From NCBI RefSeq assembly GCF_009208565.1, contig NZ_WFLK01000013.1:62001-126000 (forward strand): a DNA stretch of 64,000 bases, read 5' to 3'. The notes below the pieces were generated by a model. It did no database searches. It had not been told where the DNA came from and was given only the letters and a program-made list of their open reading frames with translations. Positions 1 through 9,673 of the stretch are shown here, piece after piece. How positions within the stretch are numbered: the first letter of the stretch is position 1; the number at the start of each line of letters is the position of its first letter. Origin of the DNA: Janthinobacterium aquaticum (GTDB taxonomy: Bacteria > Pseudomonadota > Gammaproteobacteria > Burkholderiales > Burkholderiaceae_D). A program made the translations under genes and the position numbers.

Positions 1-3000
1 GGCGGTTTTCCAGCAGCCCCGACAGGAGCTGCGCAAACGCTGCCAGCTTGCTGCTGGCCAGCCCCAGCTCGGGCGCCACCAGCTGCGGATTGCAGCAGGC
101 GCGGCGCAGCTTCATGATCTCGGCCAGGATCTGGATGGCTTTTTTCGAAGCCGGTCCTTCCACCATCGCCAGCTTTTCCAGCGCTTCGCGGCGCAAGGAC
201 TCATACAGTGCCGTTTCCTGTGGCGACAGGTCCACTTCCAGCGTGATCTCGGTGCGCGATGGCAATTCGGACAGCACCTGCGTCTTGGTGCGGCGCAAGA
301 TAAACGGCGCGATCAGGCGCCGCAGACGCAGCCGGGCGCCGCTGGCCGCGCGCGGGTCCTGGTCTTTCTCGATCGGGCCGGCAAAGCGCAGGTTGAACTG
401 GTCGAGCGTGCCCAGCAGCCCCGGGTTAATGAAGCGGAACAGATTCCACAATTCGCCCAGGTGGTTTTCCAGCGGCGTGCCGCTGGCCACCAGGCGAAAG
501 TCGCCATGCAGGCCCATCACCGCCTGCGAACGCTTGGTGGCGCCATTCTTGATCGCCTGCGCTTCATCGAGCACGATGGTATGCCAGTGCACATCGGCAA
601 ACAGCGACGCTTCCTGCTGCAGCAGGCCGTAGCTGGCCACCACCACGTCAAATGGCTGCAGATGCGCGAGCATGCCGGCGCGGTCGCCGCTGCCGAACAG
701 CTTCATGTTCAGGGTTGGTGCGAAGCGCTGCGCCTCGGCCAGCCAGTTCATGCACACCGAGGTGGGGGCGATCACCAGCGTCGGCCCTTGGGGTGCGCGC
801 GACAGCATCAGCGCCAGTGCCTGCAAGGTCTTGCCCAGACCCATGTCGTCGGCCAGGCAGGCGCCCACGCCCCAGTGCGCCAGGCGGGCCAGCCATTCAA
901 AGCCGGCCAGCTGGTAGTCGCGCAGCTCGGCTTGCAGCGTGCTGGGCAGCTGCGGCTGGAAATCGTCGAGCGCACGCAGGCGCTGCAGATGTTCGCGCCA
1001 CAGTTTGTCGGCTTTCACGCCGCCCACATCATTGGCCAGTTCTTCCAGCGCAAAGGCGGCCAGCGGATGCACGCGCACGCCATCGCCATCGGCTTCGCCA
1101 TACGCCGCCAGTTCGGACAGGCGGCGATGCAGCTCGTCGCTCAGCGCCAAAAACTGGTTGTCGCCCAGCGCCACGAAGCGGCTCTTGTTGTGTTGCATCA
1201 GATCGAGCAGGGCGCGCAGATCGAGCACCTTGTTTTCATCGATCTGCAGTTCGCCGCTGGCGGCAAACCAGTCTTTTTCGCTGCGGATATTGAGGCGCAT
1301 CTGGCTGCTCTCGATGCGCTTCGAGACGCGCATCGATTCGCCTTCCGGCCAGGCCAGCACCATCGCTTGCTGATCGCATTCCTGCAGTTCGGCCAGCAGC
1401 TGCAGCGCCAGCGCCGGCTGGCCCAGCAGCCATTCGCCATGCTCCTCTTCGGCCTGCTCCAGCACCAGGCAGCGCCCGACCAGCTGGCGCTGTGCTTCGC
1501 GCTCGGCGTTAAGGTTGCGGCGCGTTTGCACCGCGCGCCCGGCCAGGTCGGCAAACACGCTTTCGGCGCCGCTGCCGGGCGCGTAATAGGCGCCATGATC
1601 GGTCAGCGGGCGCACCAGGATTTGCATTTTCAGGCCTTGGTTATACGGCAGCAGATGCACATGCAGGCGCGTGTCGGCAGCGATCATTTCGGCCGCGCTG
1701 ACGCCACCGATATCGGACTGCACCGTGACGATCGAGGAGATGGCGCCAATCGCCTGCAGCACCTGTTTTTCCGCATGCAGCGGCACCGTCAGGCCGCTGC
1801 CGATAATGGCGTTGATGCGCCGGTGTTCATCCTTGATTTCCACCACGCGCAGCCGGCTCGGGGTTTCCTTGACCACGATCACTTCGGTTGCATTGTCCGG
1901 CAGCGGCGGTTGCAGGCCCAGCCACAACTGGCCCTTGTGCGACTTGATCAGCAGTTCCGGCGCGCCGCCGATCAGCTCGACGCGCGACTCGGGCGCGTCG
2001 AGCCAGAATACCAGCGGGTGGCCGACCAGCAGCAGCGCCGCCTGATCGAGCACCACTTCGTAGCGCAAGGACGAATGGTAATACTGCTTGAAGGCGCTGA
2101 TGCAGGCCGCCGCGCGCACATCGTGCGGCGACAGGAAATCGATTGCATTGCTCTCTTCGGCCAGGCGCTTGAGGCCCATTGCGCGGCCCTTGCTCCAACT
2201 GCCGCGCGCGTCGCGCTTCTGCTCGCGCACTTCCACCTCGGTCAGACCGTAGCGCGGATCAAACGCCACCAGCCACACCAGGCGCGAACCCTTGCCGGTT
2301 TCTTCGACCGGGGCGTCTTGCTGCAGCTTGATCAGCGCGCCCAGCTGGCGCTGCCACGCTTCCTGGCGCTCGAACCAGGGCGTCATGTCGGGCAGGCCTG
2401 GCGCGTCCACTGCAGTGCCCTGCAGAGACGCAGCCTGCGCGGCAAGCAGCGCGTAGCCACCGGCTTCGGCCTGTTGCTGCAGCGTCTGCAACTGGGCCTT
2501 GCGCTGCCCGCCCTGCGGCAGTGACAGCCAGTATTGCACCAGCGCCTGGAACAGCTGCGCCAGCAAGCCCGTTTCCCAGTTGCGCGAAGCCAGCACGTCG
2601 GCCTGCATGACGCCGGCGCGTACCATGCGCAGCGCGCTCAGTTGCTGGTAGACCGCGCTGTCGCCATTGGTTTGCGCATTGACGGCAATGTCGAGATACG
2701 TTTCAGCACTTTTTGCCTGTTTGGCGTCGTCGCTGCGCAGCATGGCCAGCGCATACAGATAGCCGCCCATGCCGGTAAAAATCTGCTTGCGCTTGCCGCT
2801 GGCCTTGCGCAGGGCTTTCAAGGCCGTCTCAAAGCCGGCCAGTGCCTGGCTCGTTTCGCCACGCAGCACGGCCAGAGCGCTGTGCACCAGCAGCGCCGGC
2901 GCGCCGTCGACGCTGGCCAGGTACTGCGTGGCGGCGTCGAGTTCGCCGCACAGCAGCGCGTCTTCGGCCAGCGCCAGCGGCAACGCCGGTTCGATAAAGT

Positions 3001-3664
3001 CGCCGGCCGCCAGTTGCGCCGCATGGTGCGCGCGCGCATAGGTGCGGATGGCCGGCGCGGTGGCCGGTTCGCGCGGCGCGTTATTGAGCAGCACAGCGAG
3101 AATTTCATCTTGCAACTGCGGTATGACAAAGGCCAGCATGTCCGGCTCGAACGGCCGGCCAAACAGCTCGATGTAGGGATGCAGTTGCTGCGCTTCATAG
3201 CAGGCCAGGCAGGCCAGCAGGATGGCATGCACGGCGCTGGGCTGGTCGGTGCGCAGCAAGGCAATGCGCAGGCGCGTCAGTCCCTGCCGGTAGCTGCGCA
3301 ATTCCATATAGCCTTGCCAGTTATGGCGCACCGGATTGCGCGTTTCAATCACCTGGCACAGGCGGCGAAATTCCAGCTGCTCGAATGACGCCTGGATGGC
3401 CGGCCAGCGCAGTTTGGACTCGCAGCTGTAGCCGCGTCCGACCACTTCGCTGGCCAGCGCCCGGCGCGCCAGCGACTGCAGCATGGCCGTGATACCAGCC
3501 TGCTTGAACGGCGCGCCATCGGGATCGAGCAGGCCGGCCTGTTGCACATGCTCCAGCACGGCTTGCTTGCCCAGCGGTTCGCCATGAATCGCCAGCAGCG
3601 CCAGCAGCATTTTTTCGGCGTTGGGCAGGGCGTGAAATTCGTCAAGCAGTAACTGATGGCTCAT
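1..3664 (-). CDS. SNF2-family DEAD/DEAH-box helicase (3' end outside window)
   Basis: Superfamily 2 Swi2/Snf2 ATPase, expected to translocate on duplex DNA and remodel protein-nucleic acid complexes. About 1221 codons lie in the window and the gene runs off the left edge. The ATPase core is near the C-terminal end of what is visible: Walker A DDMGLGKT near residue 940, motif II VLDEAQAIKN near 1030 and motif III VASGTPLENHLGELW near 1055, followed by the start of the second RecA lobe (FILRRTKTQVLSELP). The first ~850 residues match no domain I can name; they read as a helical region followed by beta-rich sequence, as in other very large bacterial SNF2 proteins. The start is ATG followed by SHQLLLDEFHALPNAEK. 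It begins 29 bp after the S9 peptidase gene on the same strand, so the two may be co-transcribed. Assignment to SNF2 is firm; the cellular role is unknown. Confidence 0.9.
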   Translation of the reverse strand, partial: MSHQLLLDEFHALPNAEKMLLALLAIHGEPLGKQAVLEHVQQAGLLDPDGAPFKQAGITAMLQSLARRALASEVVGRGYSCESKLRWPAIQASFEQLEFRRLCQVIETRNPVRHNWQGYMELRSYRQGLTRLRIALLRTDQPSAVHAILLACLACYEAQQLHPYIELFGRPFEPDMLAFVIPQLQDEILAVLLNNAPREPATAPAIRTYARAHHAAQLAAGDFIEPALPLALAEDALLCGELDAATQYLASVDGAPALLVHSALAVLRGETSQALAGFETALKALRKASGKRKQIFTGMGGYLYALAMLRSDDAKQAKSAETYLDIAVNAQTNGDSAVYQQLSALRMVRAGVMQADVLASRNWETGLLAQLFQALVQYWLSLPQGGQRKAQLQTLQQQAEAGGYALLAAQAASLQGTAVDAPGLPDMTPWFERQEAWQRQLGALIKLQQDAPVEETGKGSRLVWLVAFDPRYGLTEVEVREQKRDARGSWSKGRAMGLKRLAEESNAIDFLSPHDVRAAACISAFKQYYHSSLRYEVVLDQAALLLVGHPLVFWLDAPESRVELIGGAPELLIKSHKGQLWLGLQPPLPDNATEVIVVKETPSRLRVVEIKDEHRRINAIIGSGLTVPLHAEKQVLQAIGAISSIVTVQSDIGGVSAAEMIAADTRLHVHLLPYNQGLKMQILVRPLTDHGAYYAPGSGAESVFADLAGRAVQTRRNLNAEREAQRQLVGRCLVLEQAEEEHGEWLLGQPALALQLLAELQECDQQAMVLAWPEGESMRVSKRIESSQMRLNIRSEKDWFAASGELQIDENKVLDLRALLDLMQHNKSRFVALGDNQFLALSDELHRRLSELAAYGEADGDGVRVHPLAAFALEELANDVGGVKADKLWREHLQRLRALDDFQPQLPSTLQAELRDYQLAGFEWLARLAHWGVGACLADDMGLGKTLQALALMLSRAPQGPTLVIAPTSVCMNWLAEAQRFAPTLNMKLFGSGDRAGMLAHLQPFDVVVASYGLLQQEASLFADVHWHTIVLDEAQAIKNGATKRSQAVMGLHGDFRLVASGTPLENHLGELWNLFRFINPGLLGTLDQFNLRFAGPIEKDQDPRAASGARLRLRRLIAPFILRRTKTQVLSELPSRTEITLEVDLSPQETALYESLRREALEKLAMVEGPASKKAIQILAEIMKLRRACCNPQLVAPELGLASSKLAAFAQLLSGLLENR

Positions 3665-3693
3665 GCAGCTTCCAGGTAAAAATTCTTAAAAAA

Positions 3694-5655
3694 TCAGGCC
3701 GGCAGGTTGGCTATCTGTACCGGTGCGGCGGCGGTGGGCGTACCCAGGCCCAGGCCCAGCACGCGCTGGTAGAAATACAGCTCCGCTTCAAGCGTGCGCA
3801 CGATATTTTCGGCCTTGCGAAAGCCGTGGCCTTCGCCTTCGAGCGGCACGTAAGCCACCGGCACGCCGCGCGCCTTCAAGGCATCGACCATCAGCTCGGA
3901 CTGCTGCGGCGGCACCACCTTGTCGTCCAGGCCCTGGAAGAAAATCATCGGGCGCGACAGTTTGTCGGTGTGATGAATCGGCGAGCGCTCACGGTACAGT
4001 GCTTCGGCCTCGGGCTGCGAGGCGATCAGGTAGTCGGTGTAGCGCGCCTCGAACTTGTGCGAATCGAGGTCGAGTCCCTTCAGGTCGGACACGCCGTAGT
4101 AGCTGGCGCCGGCCTTGAATACATCGTGGAAGGTCAGCGCGCACAGGGTGGTCAGGCCACCGGCGCTGCCGCCGCGGATAATCAGGCGCTCGCCGTCGGC
4201 CAGCCCTTGCGCCACCAGGTAACGCGCGCCGGCAATGCAGTCCTCCACGTCGACGATGCCCCACTGGCCGCGCAAGGCGTCGCGGTAAGCGCGGCCAAAG
4301 CCGCTGCTGCCGCCGTAGTTGACGTCAAGCACGCCGAAGCCGCGGCTGGTCCAGTATTGCGTGGCCAGTTTCAGGGTGTTGCTGGCCATGCTGGTCGGCC
4401 CGCCGTGGCCGATCACGATCACCGGCGGCAGCGTGCCGGGCGGCGCCTGCACATCGTCATTGTGCGGCGGGTAAAAGAAGGCCTGCGAGATGCGCCCGTT
4501 GACGCTCGGATAGCTGATGCTGCGCGGTACCGACAGATACGCGGCGTCGGGCAGGTCGGCAATCGAGCGGGCCAGTACCTCAAGTTCATTGTTCGACAGG
4601 TCGATGCGCGCCAGTTCCAGCGCAATGGTGGGGCTGCCACCGAGCAATACCACGAAGCCGGGGCCAACGCGCAGTTCGCGGATTTCCTGATAAGGGTGGG
4701 CAATCGCTTCGAGCTTGGCGCCAGCCACGTTCAGCAGGCCGAGCTGGCTGACACCTTCAGTGATCCAGGTGCAGACGAGCTCGTTATCGGACAGGAAGCC
4801 ATACATCGAACCGCCAAAAGTCCAGTGCGGCGTGGCGAACTCGGCCTCCATCGGGCACAGCGCTTCAATGGCGGCGCCTTGCAGGCGGTACAGATTCCAC
4901 CAGCCGCTGCGGTCGGAAACAAAGTGCAGCACGCCGTTGGGCGACCATTCAGGCTGGCAGATCGATTCATGCGCGCTGCCCGCGACCAGGCGCGGCGCAC
5001 CCAAGCTGCCGTCAGCCAGTACCTCGGCCAGCCACAGCTCGGTACCCTGCCATGGCAGGCGCGGGTGATCCCAGGTGATCCAGGCCAGCTGGCTGCCGTC
5101 CGGCGACAGGCGTGGCGCTGCATAAAAGTCGTGGCCGCTGGCCAGCACGGTTTCGCTGCCATCGAATCCCACTGCGCCCAGGGTATTGTCCGGATGCGCA
5201 TGGCCTTCCTGCGGGTGCTGTTCGCGTACCGTGATCAGGCGTGCATGGGCGTTGTCGACAATAAAGTCGGCATGGCGCGTGGTGCCGCCGGCGCTGATGG
5301 CCTGCGCCACGCCGTCGCTGTGCAGCTTGTACAGGCGGTTATCGGCAAAATTGGAGAAATACACGCTCTCGCCATCGACCACATAGGCGCCGCCGCCATA
5401 CTCATGCACGCGCGTGCGCACATTGAACGGCGCCGGCGTGAGTTCATCGACGCGTGCGCCGCGCTGGCGCAGCAGCGTGTTGCGCCCGGCCTCGCTGGCG
5501 CGCCCGGCCAGCCAGCAGATATCGTTGCCATCGGCGCCGGCAATGGCCAGCTGCGTCAGCGGCGAGGCGCCGGCAGCAACGATGGCGGCGCTGAGCGGCG
5601 AAGGCCAGGTGCCGTAAGCGATCTCGGCGGTAGTCGGGGAAGTGGTCGATGTCAT
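3694..5655 (-). CDS. S9 family prolyl oligopeptidase-like peptidase
   Basis: Serine peptidase of the prolyl oligopeptidase/acylaminoacyl-peptidase family, likely cytoplasmic (no signal peptide). The N-terminal ~380 residues are beta-propeller-like (for example LSPDGSQLAWITWD and EWSPNGVLHFVSDRSGWWN). The C-terminal alpha/beta hydrolase carries the nucleophile motif RGGSAGGL, the acid in QGLDDKVVPP and the histidine in GEGHGF. I chose the ATG at 5655 because GGAG sits six bases upstream; an in-frame ATG at 5667 lacks a ribosome site. Length (about 653 aa) fits the family. It is divergent from hemE and lies directly upstream of the SNF2 gene. The substrate is unknown. Confidence 0.9.
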   Translation of the reverse strand: MTSTTSPTTAEIAYGTWPSPLSAAIVAAGASPLTQLAIAGADGNDICWLAGRASEAGRNTLLRQRGARVDELTPAPFNVRTRVHEYGGGAYVVDGESVYFSNFADNRLYKLHSDGVAQAISAGGTTRHADFIVDNAHARLITVREQHPQEGHAHPDNTLGAVGFDGSETVLASGHDFYAAPRLSPDGSQLAWITWDHPRLPWQGTELWLAEVLADGSLGAPRLVAGSAHESICQPEWSPNGVLHFVSDRSGWWNLYRLQGAAIEALCPMEAEFATPHWTFGGSMYGFLSDNELVCTWITEGVSQLGLLNVAGAKLEAIAHPYQEIRELRVGPGFVVLLGGSPTIALELARIDLSNNELEVLARSIADLPDAAYLSVPRSISYPSVNGRISQAFFYPPHNDDVQAPPGTLPPVIVIGHGGPTSMASNTLKLATQYWTSRGFGVLDVNYGGSSGFGRAYRDALRGQWGIVDVEDCIAGARYLVAQGLADGERLIIRGGSAGGLTTLCALTFHDVFKAGASYYGVSDLKGLDLDSHKFEARYTDYLIASQPEAEALYRERSPIHHTDKLSRPMIFFQGLDDKVVPPQQSELMVDALKARGVPVAYVPLEGEGHGFRKAENIVRTLEAELYFYQRVLGLGLGTPTAAAPVQIANLPA

Positions 5656-5808
5656 GTGGAACTCCATGGTGGGTGGGGCAAGCCGGCAGGCGACATGATA
5701 AAGGATGGCTCCTGCCGCGCCAAATCATGCAAAGCGGCACCAGAATCAATGAACCGGCAGCGATTGGGTGCGATAATACCCGCTTCATCAAGCTATTGAC
5801 TGCCTTCC

Positions 5809-6891
5809 ATGCCCCAATTTGCTCCGCTACAGAACGACACCTTCCTGCGCGCGCTGCTGCGCCAGCCGACCGAGCATACCCCTGTCTGGCTGATGCGCCA
5901 GGCCGGCCGCTACCTGCCCGAATACCGCGCCACGCGCGAGCGGGCCGGCTCCTTCCTGGGCCTGGCAAAAAATCCCGACTACGCCACCGAAGTGACGCTG
6001 CAGCCGCTGGAACGTTTTCCGCTCGACGCCGCCATCCTGTTTTCCGACATCCTGACCGTGCCTGACGCGATGGGCCTGGGCCTGTACTTTGCCGATGGCG
6101 AAGGTCCGAAATTCGAGCGCCCGCTGCGTACCGAACAGGACGTGATGGCGCTGCAAGTGCCGGACATGGCGTCGCTCGACTACGTATTCAAGGCCGTCAC
6201 GCAGATTCGCACCGAACTGAACGGCCGCGTGCCGCTGATCGGCTTTTCCGGCAGCCCGTGGACGCTGGCCTGCTACATGGTCGAAGGCGGCGGCTCGAAA
6301 GAGTTCCACACTATCAAGAAGATGCTGTACAACCGCCCCGAACTGATGCACCACATCCTATCGGTCAATGCTACTTCGGTGGCGCAATACCTGAATGCGC
6401 AGATCGATGCCGGCGCGCAAGCCGTGATGATCTTCGATTCCTGGGGCGGTGCGCTGGCCGACGGCGCCTACCAGGCGTTTTCGCTGGCCTATATGCAGCA
6501 GGTGGTGGCGCAACTGAAGCGCGACAAGGACGGCGTAAAAATTCCGGCGATTGTCTTTACCAAGGGCGGCGGGCAGTGGATCGAGCAGATCGCCGATATC
6601 GGCGCCGATGCCGTCGGCCTGGACTGGACCGTCAACCTGACGCGCGCGCGCGAACTGGTCGGCCACAAGGTAGGTCTGCAGGGCAACCTGGACCCGGCCA
6701 TCCTGTTTGCCAGCCCGGACCAGATCCGCGCCGAAGTGGCCAAGGTGCTCAATGCCTTTGGCGCGCCATCGGCAGGCACCGGCCATGTGTTTAACCTGGG
6801 ACACGGCATTTCCCAGTTCACGCCGCCGGAGTCGGTGGCGGCGATGGTCGAAGCGGTGCACAGCATGAGCCGCGCCATGCGTGCTGGCTGA
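5809..6891 (+). CDS. hemE: Uroporphyrinogen decarboxylase
   Basis: Converts uroporphyrinogen III to coproporphyrinogen III by removing four carboxyl groups, a cytoplasmic step of heme synthesis. The 360-aa protein has the family signatures: [11 protein letters not shown] near the N-terminus (the arginines that bind substrate carboxylates), [12 protein letters not shown], and [19 protein letters not shown]. The C-terminus contains HVFNLGHGI, also typical. Length is normal. A possible extended -10 (TGCGATAAT, 5769-5777) precedes the ATG. An intrinsic terminator follows, so it is probably monocistronic. The downstream intergenic region is the DnaA-box-rich segment; hemE also flanks oriC in Caulobacter and Rickettsia. 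Confidence 0.97.
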   Translation: MPQFAPLQNDTFLRALLRQPTEHTPVWLMRQAGRYLPEYRATRERAGSFLGLAKNPDYATEVTLQPLERFPLDAAILFSDILTVPDAMGLGLYFADGEGPKFERPLRTEQDVMALQVPDMASLDYVFKAVTQIRTELNGRVPLIGFSGSPWTLACYMVEGGGSKEFHTIKKMLYNRPELMHHILSVNATSVAQYLNAQIDAGAQAVMIFDSWGGALADGAYQAFSLAYMQQVVAQLKRDKDGVKIPAIVFTKGGGQWIEQIADIGADAVGLDWTVNLTRARELVGHKVGLQGNLDPAILFASPDQIRAEVAKVLNAFGAPSAGTGHVFNLGHGISQFTPPESVAAMVEAVHSMSRAMRAG

Positions 6892-6927
6892 ACACCATAG
6901 CGAGCGAACGTTCGGCGTTCGTGATTG

Positions 6928-6964
6928 AAAGGCAGGTTTTCCACATGGAGCCTGCCTTTTTTGT
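6928..6964 (+). terminator. Intrinsic terminator of hemE
   Basis: Inverted repeat AAAGGCAGG ... CCTGCCTTT around a 14-base loop, followed by a run of T residues, 37 bp after the hemE stop codon. Confidence 0.8.
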
Positions 6965-6984
6965 TTGCCACGCTGCAGCAAAAA

Positions 6985-7535
6985 AGCGACTTATGCACAT
7001 TTTTTTTTGCTGCGGAAATAACAGGCAGCCTGTTTGCGTAGCCCCGCAGCTTGTCGCAAGTATTTGATTTTTAAGTATTAAAAAAGGCATTGGGGACGTG
7101 CCTGAAAACGCTTCGGTAAACTTGTTCCCCAGTACGCCAAGTTGCCCATCTCATTGTCCACAAAGTTATCAACAGGATCTGTGGATAAAAAAGAAAAGTA
7201 TTTTGTTAACCGATACTTAGCGCTGTGCTGCAGGTTTTACCTGAGCTTTGTGTTGCAGTGCATGCTGAAAACAACAATGCTTCAAGCCTGAATTTGTCAA
7301 AATGTCAAAGAGAAAATTTGACTCAATTGCCAGCGTCTGGCGAGCGTCATGGCTCAGTTATGCACAGTTGTCGAGAGAAGCCAGCCATTTGTGCCGCCCG
7401 GGCAAGCGATTTTTAAGTGATTGATTTAAAACATTTAATTTTCTTTATTTGCGCTACTTGACGACAATGCGGTTTGTGTGCCAGCGCCCAATCGCAAGTT
7501 AATTTTTCTTTGTCCACAAAGTTATCCACAGAATT
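6985..7535. other. AT-rich DnaA-box cluster (candidate replication origin or DnaA-binding locus)
   Basis: Non-coding DNA between hemE and priA contains seven 9-mers at or near the DnaA-box consensus TTWTNCACA. Exact matches: TTATGCACA at 6991-6999 and 7358-7366, TTATCCACA at 7522-7530, and its reverse complement TGTGGATAA at 7180-7188. One-mismatch forms: TTGTCCACA at 7154-7162 and 7510-7518, and TTATCAACA at 7166-7174. Two tight groups (7154-7188 and 7510-7530) share the spacing TTGTCCACA-AAG-TTATC. AT-rich tracts at about 7060-7090, 7186-7215 and 7415-7450 could unwind. Small open frames here look non-coding. dnaA is not in the window, so origin function is inferred, not shown. Confidence 0.55.
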
Positions 7536-7648
7536 ATCTTTCGTTCGCAGGGGTCTGCCAGCGCGCTGACGGCGCTGAGCAAGTATCATTTGCGCTGGCC
7601 GGCAGGCATCAGCAGCCTGGCAATTTTCTACAAGGATAGGCAACACCG

Positions 7649-9673
7649 ATGGCGCAGTGTATTTTAAAGATCGCGCTCGATACGCCGCTCAATGCGCTGT
7701 TCGATTACCGCTGGCACGACGATACCCAGGACGAGCTGCCGCAAGTGGGGCAGCTGGCGCTGGTGCCGTTTGGCCGGCGTGAAATTACCGGACTGATCGT
7801 CGGCGTCAGCGACAGCTCCGATGTGCCTGAAGAGAAGATGAAGCAGGTGCTGGTCGTGCGCAGCCAGCTGGCGCCGTTGTTGCCGCAGTGGCTGGCGCTG
7901 GCCGGTTTTGCCGCCGATTACTATCAACGCCCACTGGGCGAGGTGGCGCTGCCGGGCCTGCCCAAGAACCTGCGCGTCTCGACTACGGTGGCGCTCGACC
8001 GCGCCATCAAAAAGCTGGCCAAGCTGCCCGAGGCGCACGACGCCAGGCCGCACAATATGCCGCGCCTGAACGCCTCGCAGCAGGAAGCGGCCGACGCGAT
8101 TGGCGGCGTGCAAGGCTTCAAGCCGACCTTGCTGTATGGCGTGACCGGCAGCGGCAAGACCGAGGTGTATCTGCAATCGTGCGCGCAGGTGCTGGCGCGC
8201 GACGACGACGCGCAGATCCTGATCCTGGTGCCGGAAATTAATCTCACGCCCCAGCTGGAAGGCAATATCCGCGCACGGTTTCCCGGCATCATGCTGGCTA
8301 CCCTGCACAGCAGCCTGTCCGAGGGCGAGCGCATGCTGCACTGGCTGGCGGCCCACCAGGGCCGCGCGCGCATCGTGCTGGGCACGCGCCTGGCGGTGCT
8401 GGCGTCCTTGCCGCGCCTCAAGCTGATCGTGATCGACGAAGAGCACGACCCTTCCTACAAGCAGCAGGAAGGCTTGCGCTATTCGGCGCGCGATCTCGCT
8501 GTCTGGCGCGCCTGGCAATTGCAGATACCGATTGTGCTCGGATCGGCCACGCCCTCACTGGAAAGCTGGCACCACGCGCAGAGCGGACGCTACCGCAAGC
8601 TTGAACTGCGCGAACGCGCTGTCAAGAATGCTGTGCTGCCGCGCGTGACGCTGGTCGACATGGAGCGCGACAAGCCTGTCGATGGCCTCACTGCGCATCT
8701 GATTGCAGCATTAAAGCTGCGCATGGAACGCGGCGAGCAGTCGCTGCTGTTCCTGAACCGGCGCGGCTATTCACCGGTGATCTGCTGCGAGTCGTGCGGC
8801 TGGATCAGTAACTGCACGCGCTGTACCTCGTTCATGGTGCTGCACAAACCCGAGCACCGGCTGCGTTGTCATCATTGCAGCCTGGAATTGCGCATTCCGC
8901 GCCATTGCCCCACTTGCGGCAATGTCGACCTGCAGCCGCTGGGGCGCGGCACGCAGCGCGTGGAAGAGGGCTTGCAGCAGCTGTTTCCCGAGGCGCGCAT
9001 CCTGCGCATCGATGCTGATTCGACCCGCAGAAAGGGCAGTGCGCAGGAGGCGTTTGACAGCGTGCACCGCGGCGAGGTCGATATCCTGATCGGCACGCAG
9101 ATGGTGGCCAAGGGACACGACTTCAAAAAGCTCACGCTGGTCGGTATCCTCAATCCCGATACAGCCCTGTTTTCGCAGGATTATCGGGCCAGCGAACGGC
9201 TGTTTGCCCAGCTGATGCAGGTGGCGGGGCGCGCCGGGCGCGCTGCGCGCACCGAAGGCGGCAGCGCCAGCGAAGTGCTGATCCAGACGCGCTATGCGCG
9301 CCACCCGCTGTACGATGCGGTAGTCAACCATGACTATGATCACTTTGCCACGGCCTTGCTGGAAGAACGTGCGCAGGCGGCCTTGCCGCCTTACCTGTTC
9401 CAGGCGCTGCTGCGCGCCGAGGCGCCCGAGCTGGCCACGGCGATTGCGTTTTTGCAGGCGGCCAAGGACAGCCTGGCGCATCCGGCCATTACCATCAACG
9501 ACCCGATACCGATGAGCATGACGCGCGTGCATAACGTCGACCGCGCCCAGTTGCTGCTCGAATCGGCTTCGCGCCCGGCGCTGCAGGCGTTTCTGAAGGA
9601 ATGGCTGGCAGCGTTACGGGCCATGAAAAGCCGCGTCAAATGGTCGCTGGAAGTCGACCCGCTCGATATCTGA
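7649..9673 (+). CDS. priA: Primosomal protein N' (replication restart helicase PriA)
   Basis: 3'-to-5' SF2 helicase that recognises stalled forks and reloads the replisome. The 674-aa product has the N-terminal 3'BD (residues ~1-110), Walker A GVTGSGKTEV near residue 165, the DEEHD motif II near 262, and an internal zinc-binding domain starting near residue 379 with paired cysteines (CCESCGW, CTRC, CHHC, CPTC). The motif GTQMVAKGHDF follows. It is shorter than the ~730-aa E. coli protein but appears complete. Its TGA stop is fused to the opposing argP stop in the palindrome TGATCA, so the genes converge with no spacer. It lies immediately beside the DnaA-box cluster. Confidence 0.97.
   Translation: MAQCILKIALDTPLNALFDYRWHDDTQDELPQVGQLALVPFGRREITGLIVGVSDSSDVPEEKMKQVLVVRSQLAPLLPQWLALAGFAADYYQRPLGEVALPGLPKNLRVSTTVALDRAIKKLAKLPEAHDARPHNMPRLNASQQEAADAIGGVQGFKPTLLYGVTGSGKTEVYLQSCAQVLARDDDAQILILVPEINLTPQLEGNIRARFPGIMLATLHSSLSEGERMLHWLAAHQGRARIVLGTRLAVLASLPRLKLIVIDEEHDPSYKQQEGLRYSARDLAVWRAWQLQIPIVLGSATPSLESWHHAQSGRYRKLELRERAVKNAVLPRVTLVDMERDKPVDGLTAHLIAALKLRMERGEQSLLFLNRRGYSPVICCESCGWISNCTRCTSFMVLHKPEHRLRCHHCSLELRIPRHCPTCGNVDLQPLGRGTQRVEEGLQQLFPEARILRIDADSTRRKGSAQEAFDSVHRGEVDILIGTQMVAKGHDFKKLTLVGILNPDTALFSQDYRASERLFAQLMQVAGRAGRAARTEGGSASEVLIQTRYARHPLYDAVVNHDYDHFATALLEERAQAALPPYLFQALLRAEAPELATAIAFLQAAKDSLAHPAITINDPIPMSMTRVHNVDRAQLLLESASRPALQAFLKEWLAALRAMKSRVKWSLEVDPLDI

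Noticed and set aside
461..2524. Long open frame on the plus strand opposite the SNF2 gene
   Set aside because: The minus strand encodes clear helicase motifs; the plus frame has low-complexity, His/Gln/Arg-rich translation typical of an antisense shadow in GC-rich DNA.
3826..5799. Long plus-strand frame opposite the S9 peptidase
   Set aside because: Same shadow effect; the minus strand has the catalytic GGSAGG, Asp and His motifs.
7225..7646. Two small open frames in the hemE-priA gap
   Set aside because: They coincide with DnaA boxes and AT-rich tracts, lack ribosome sites, and their translations look random.
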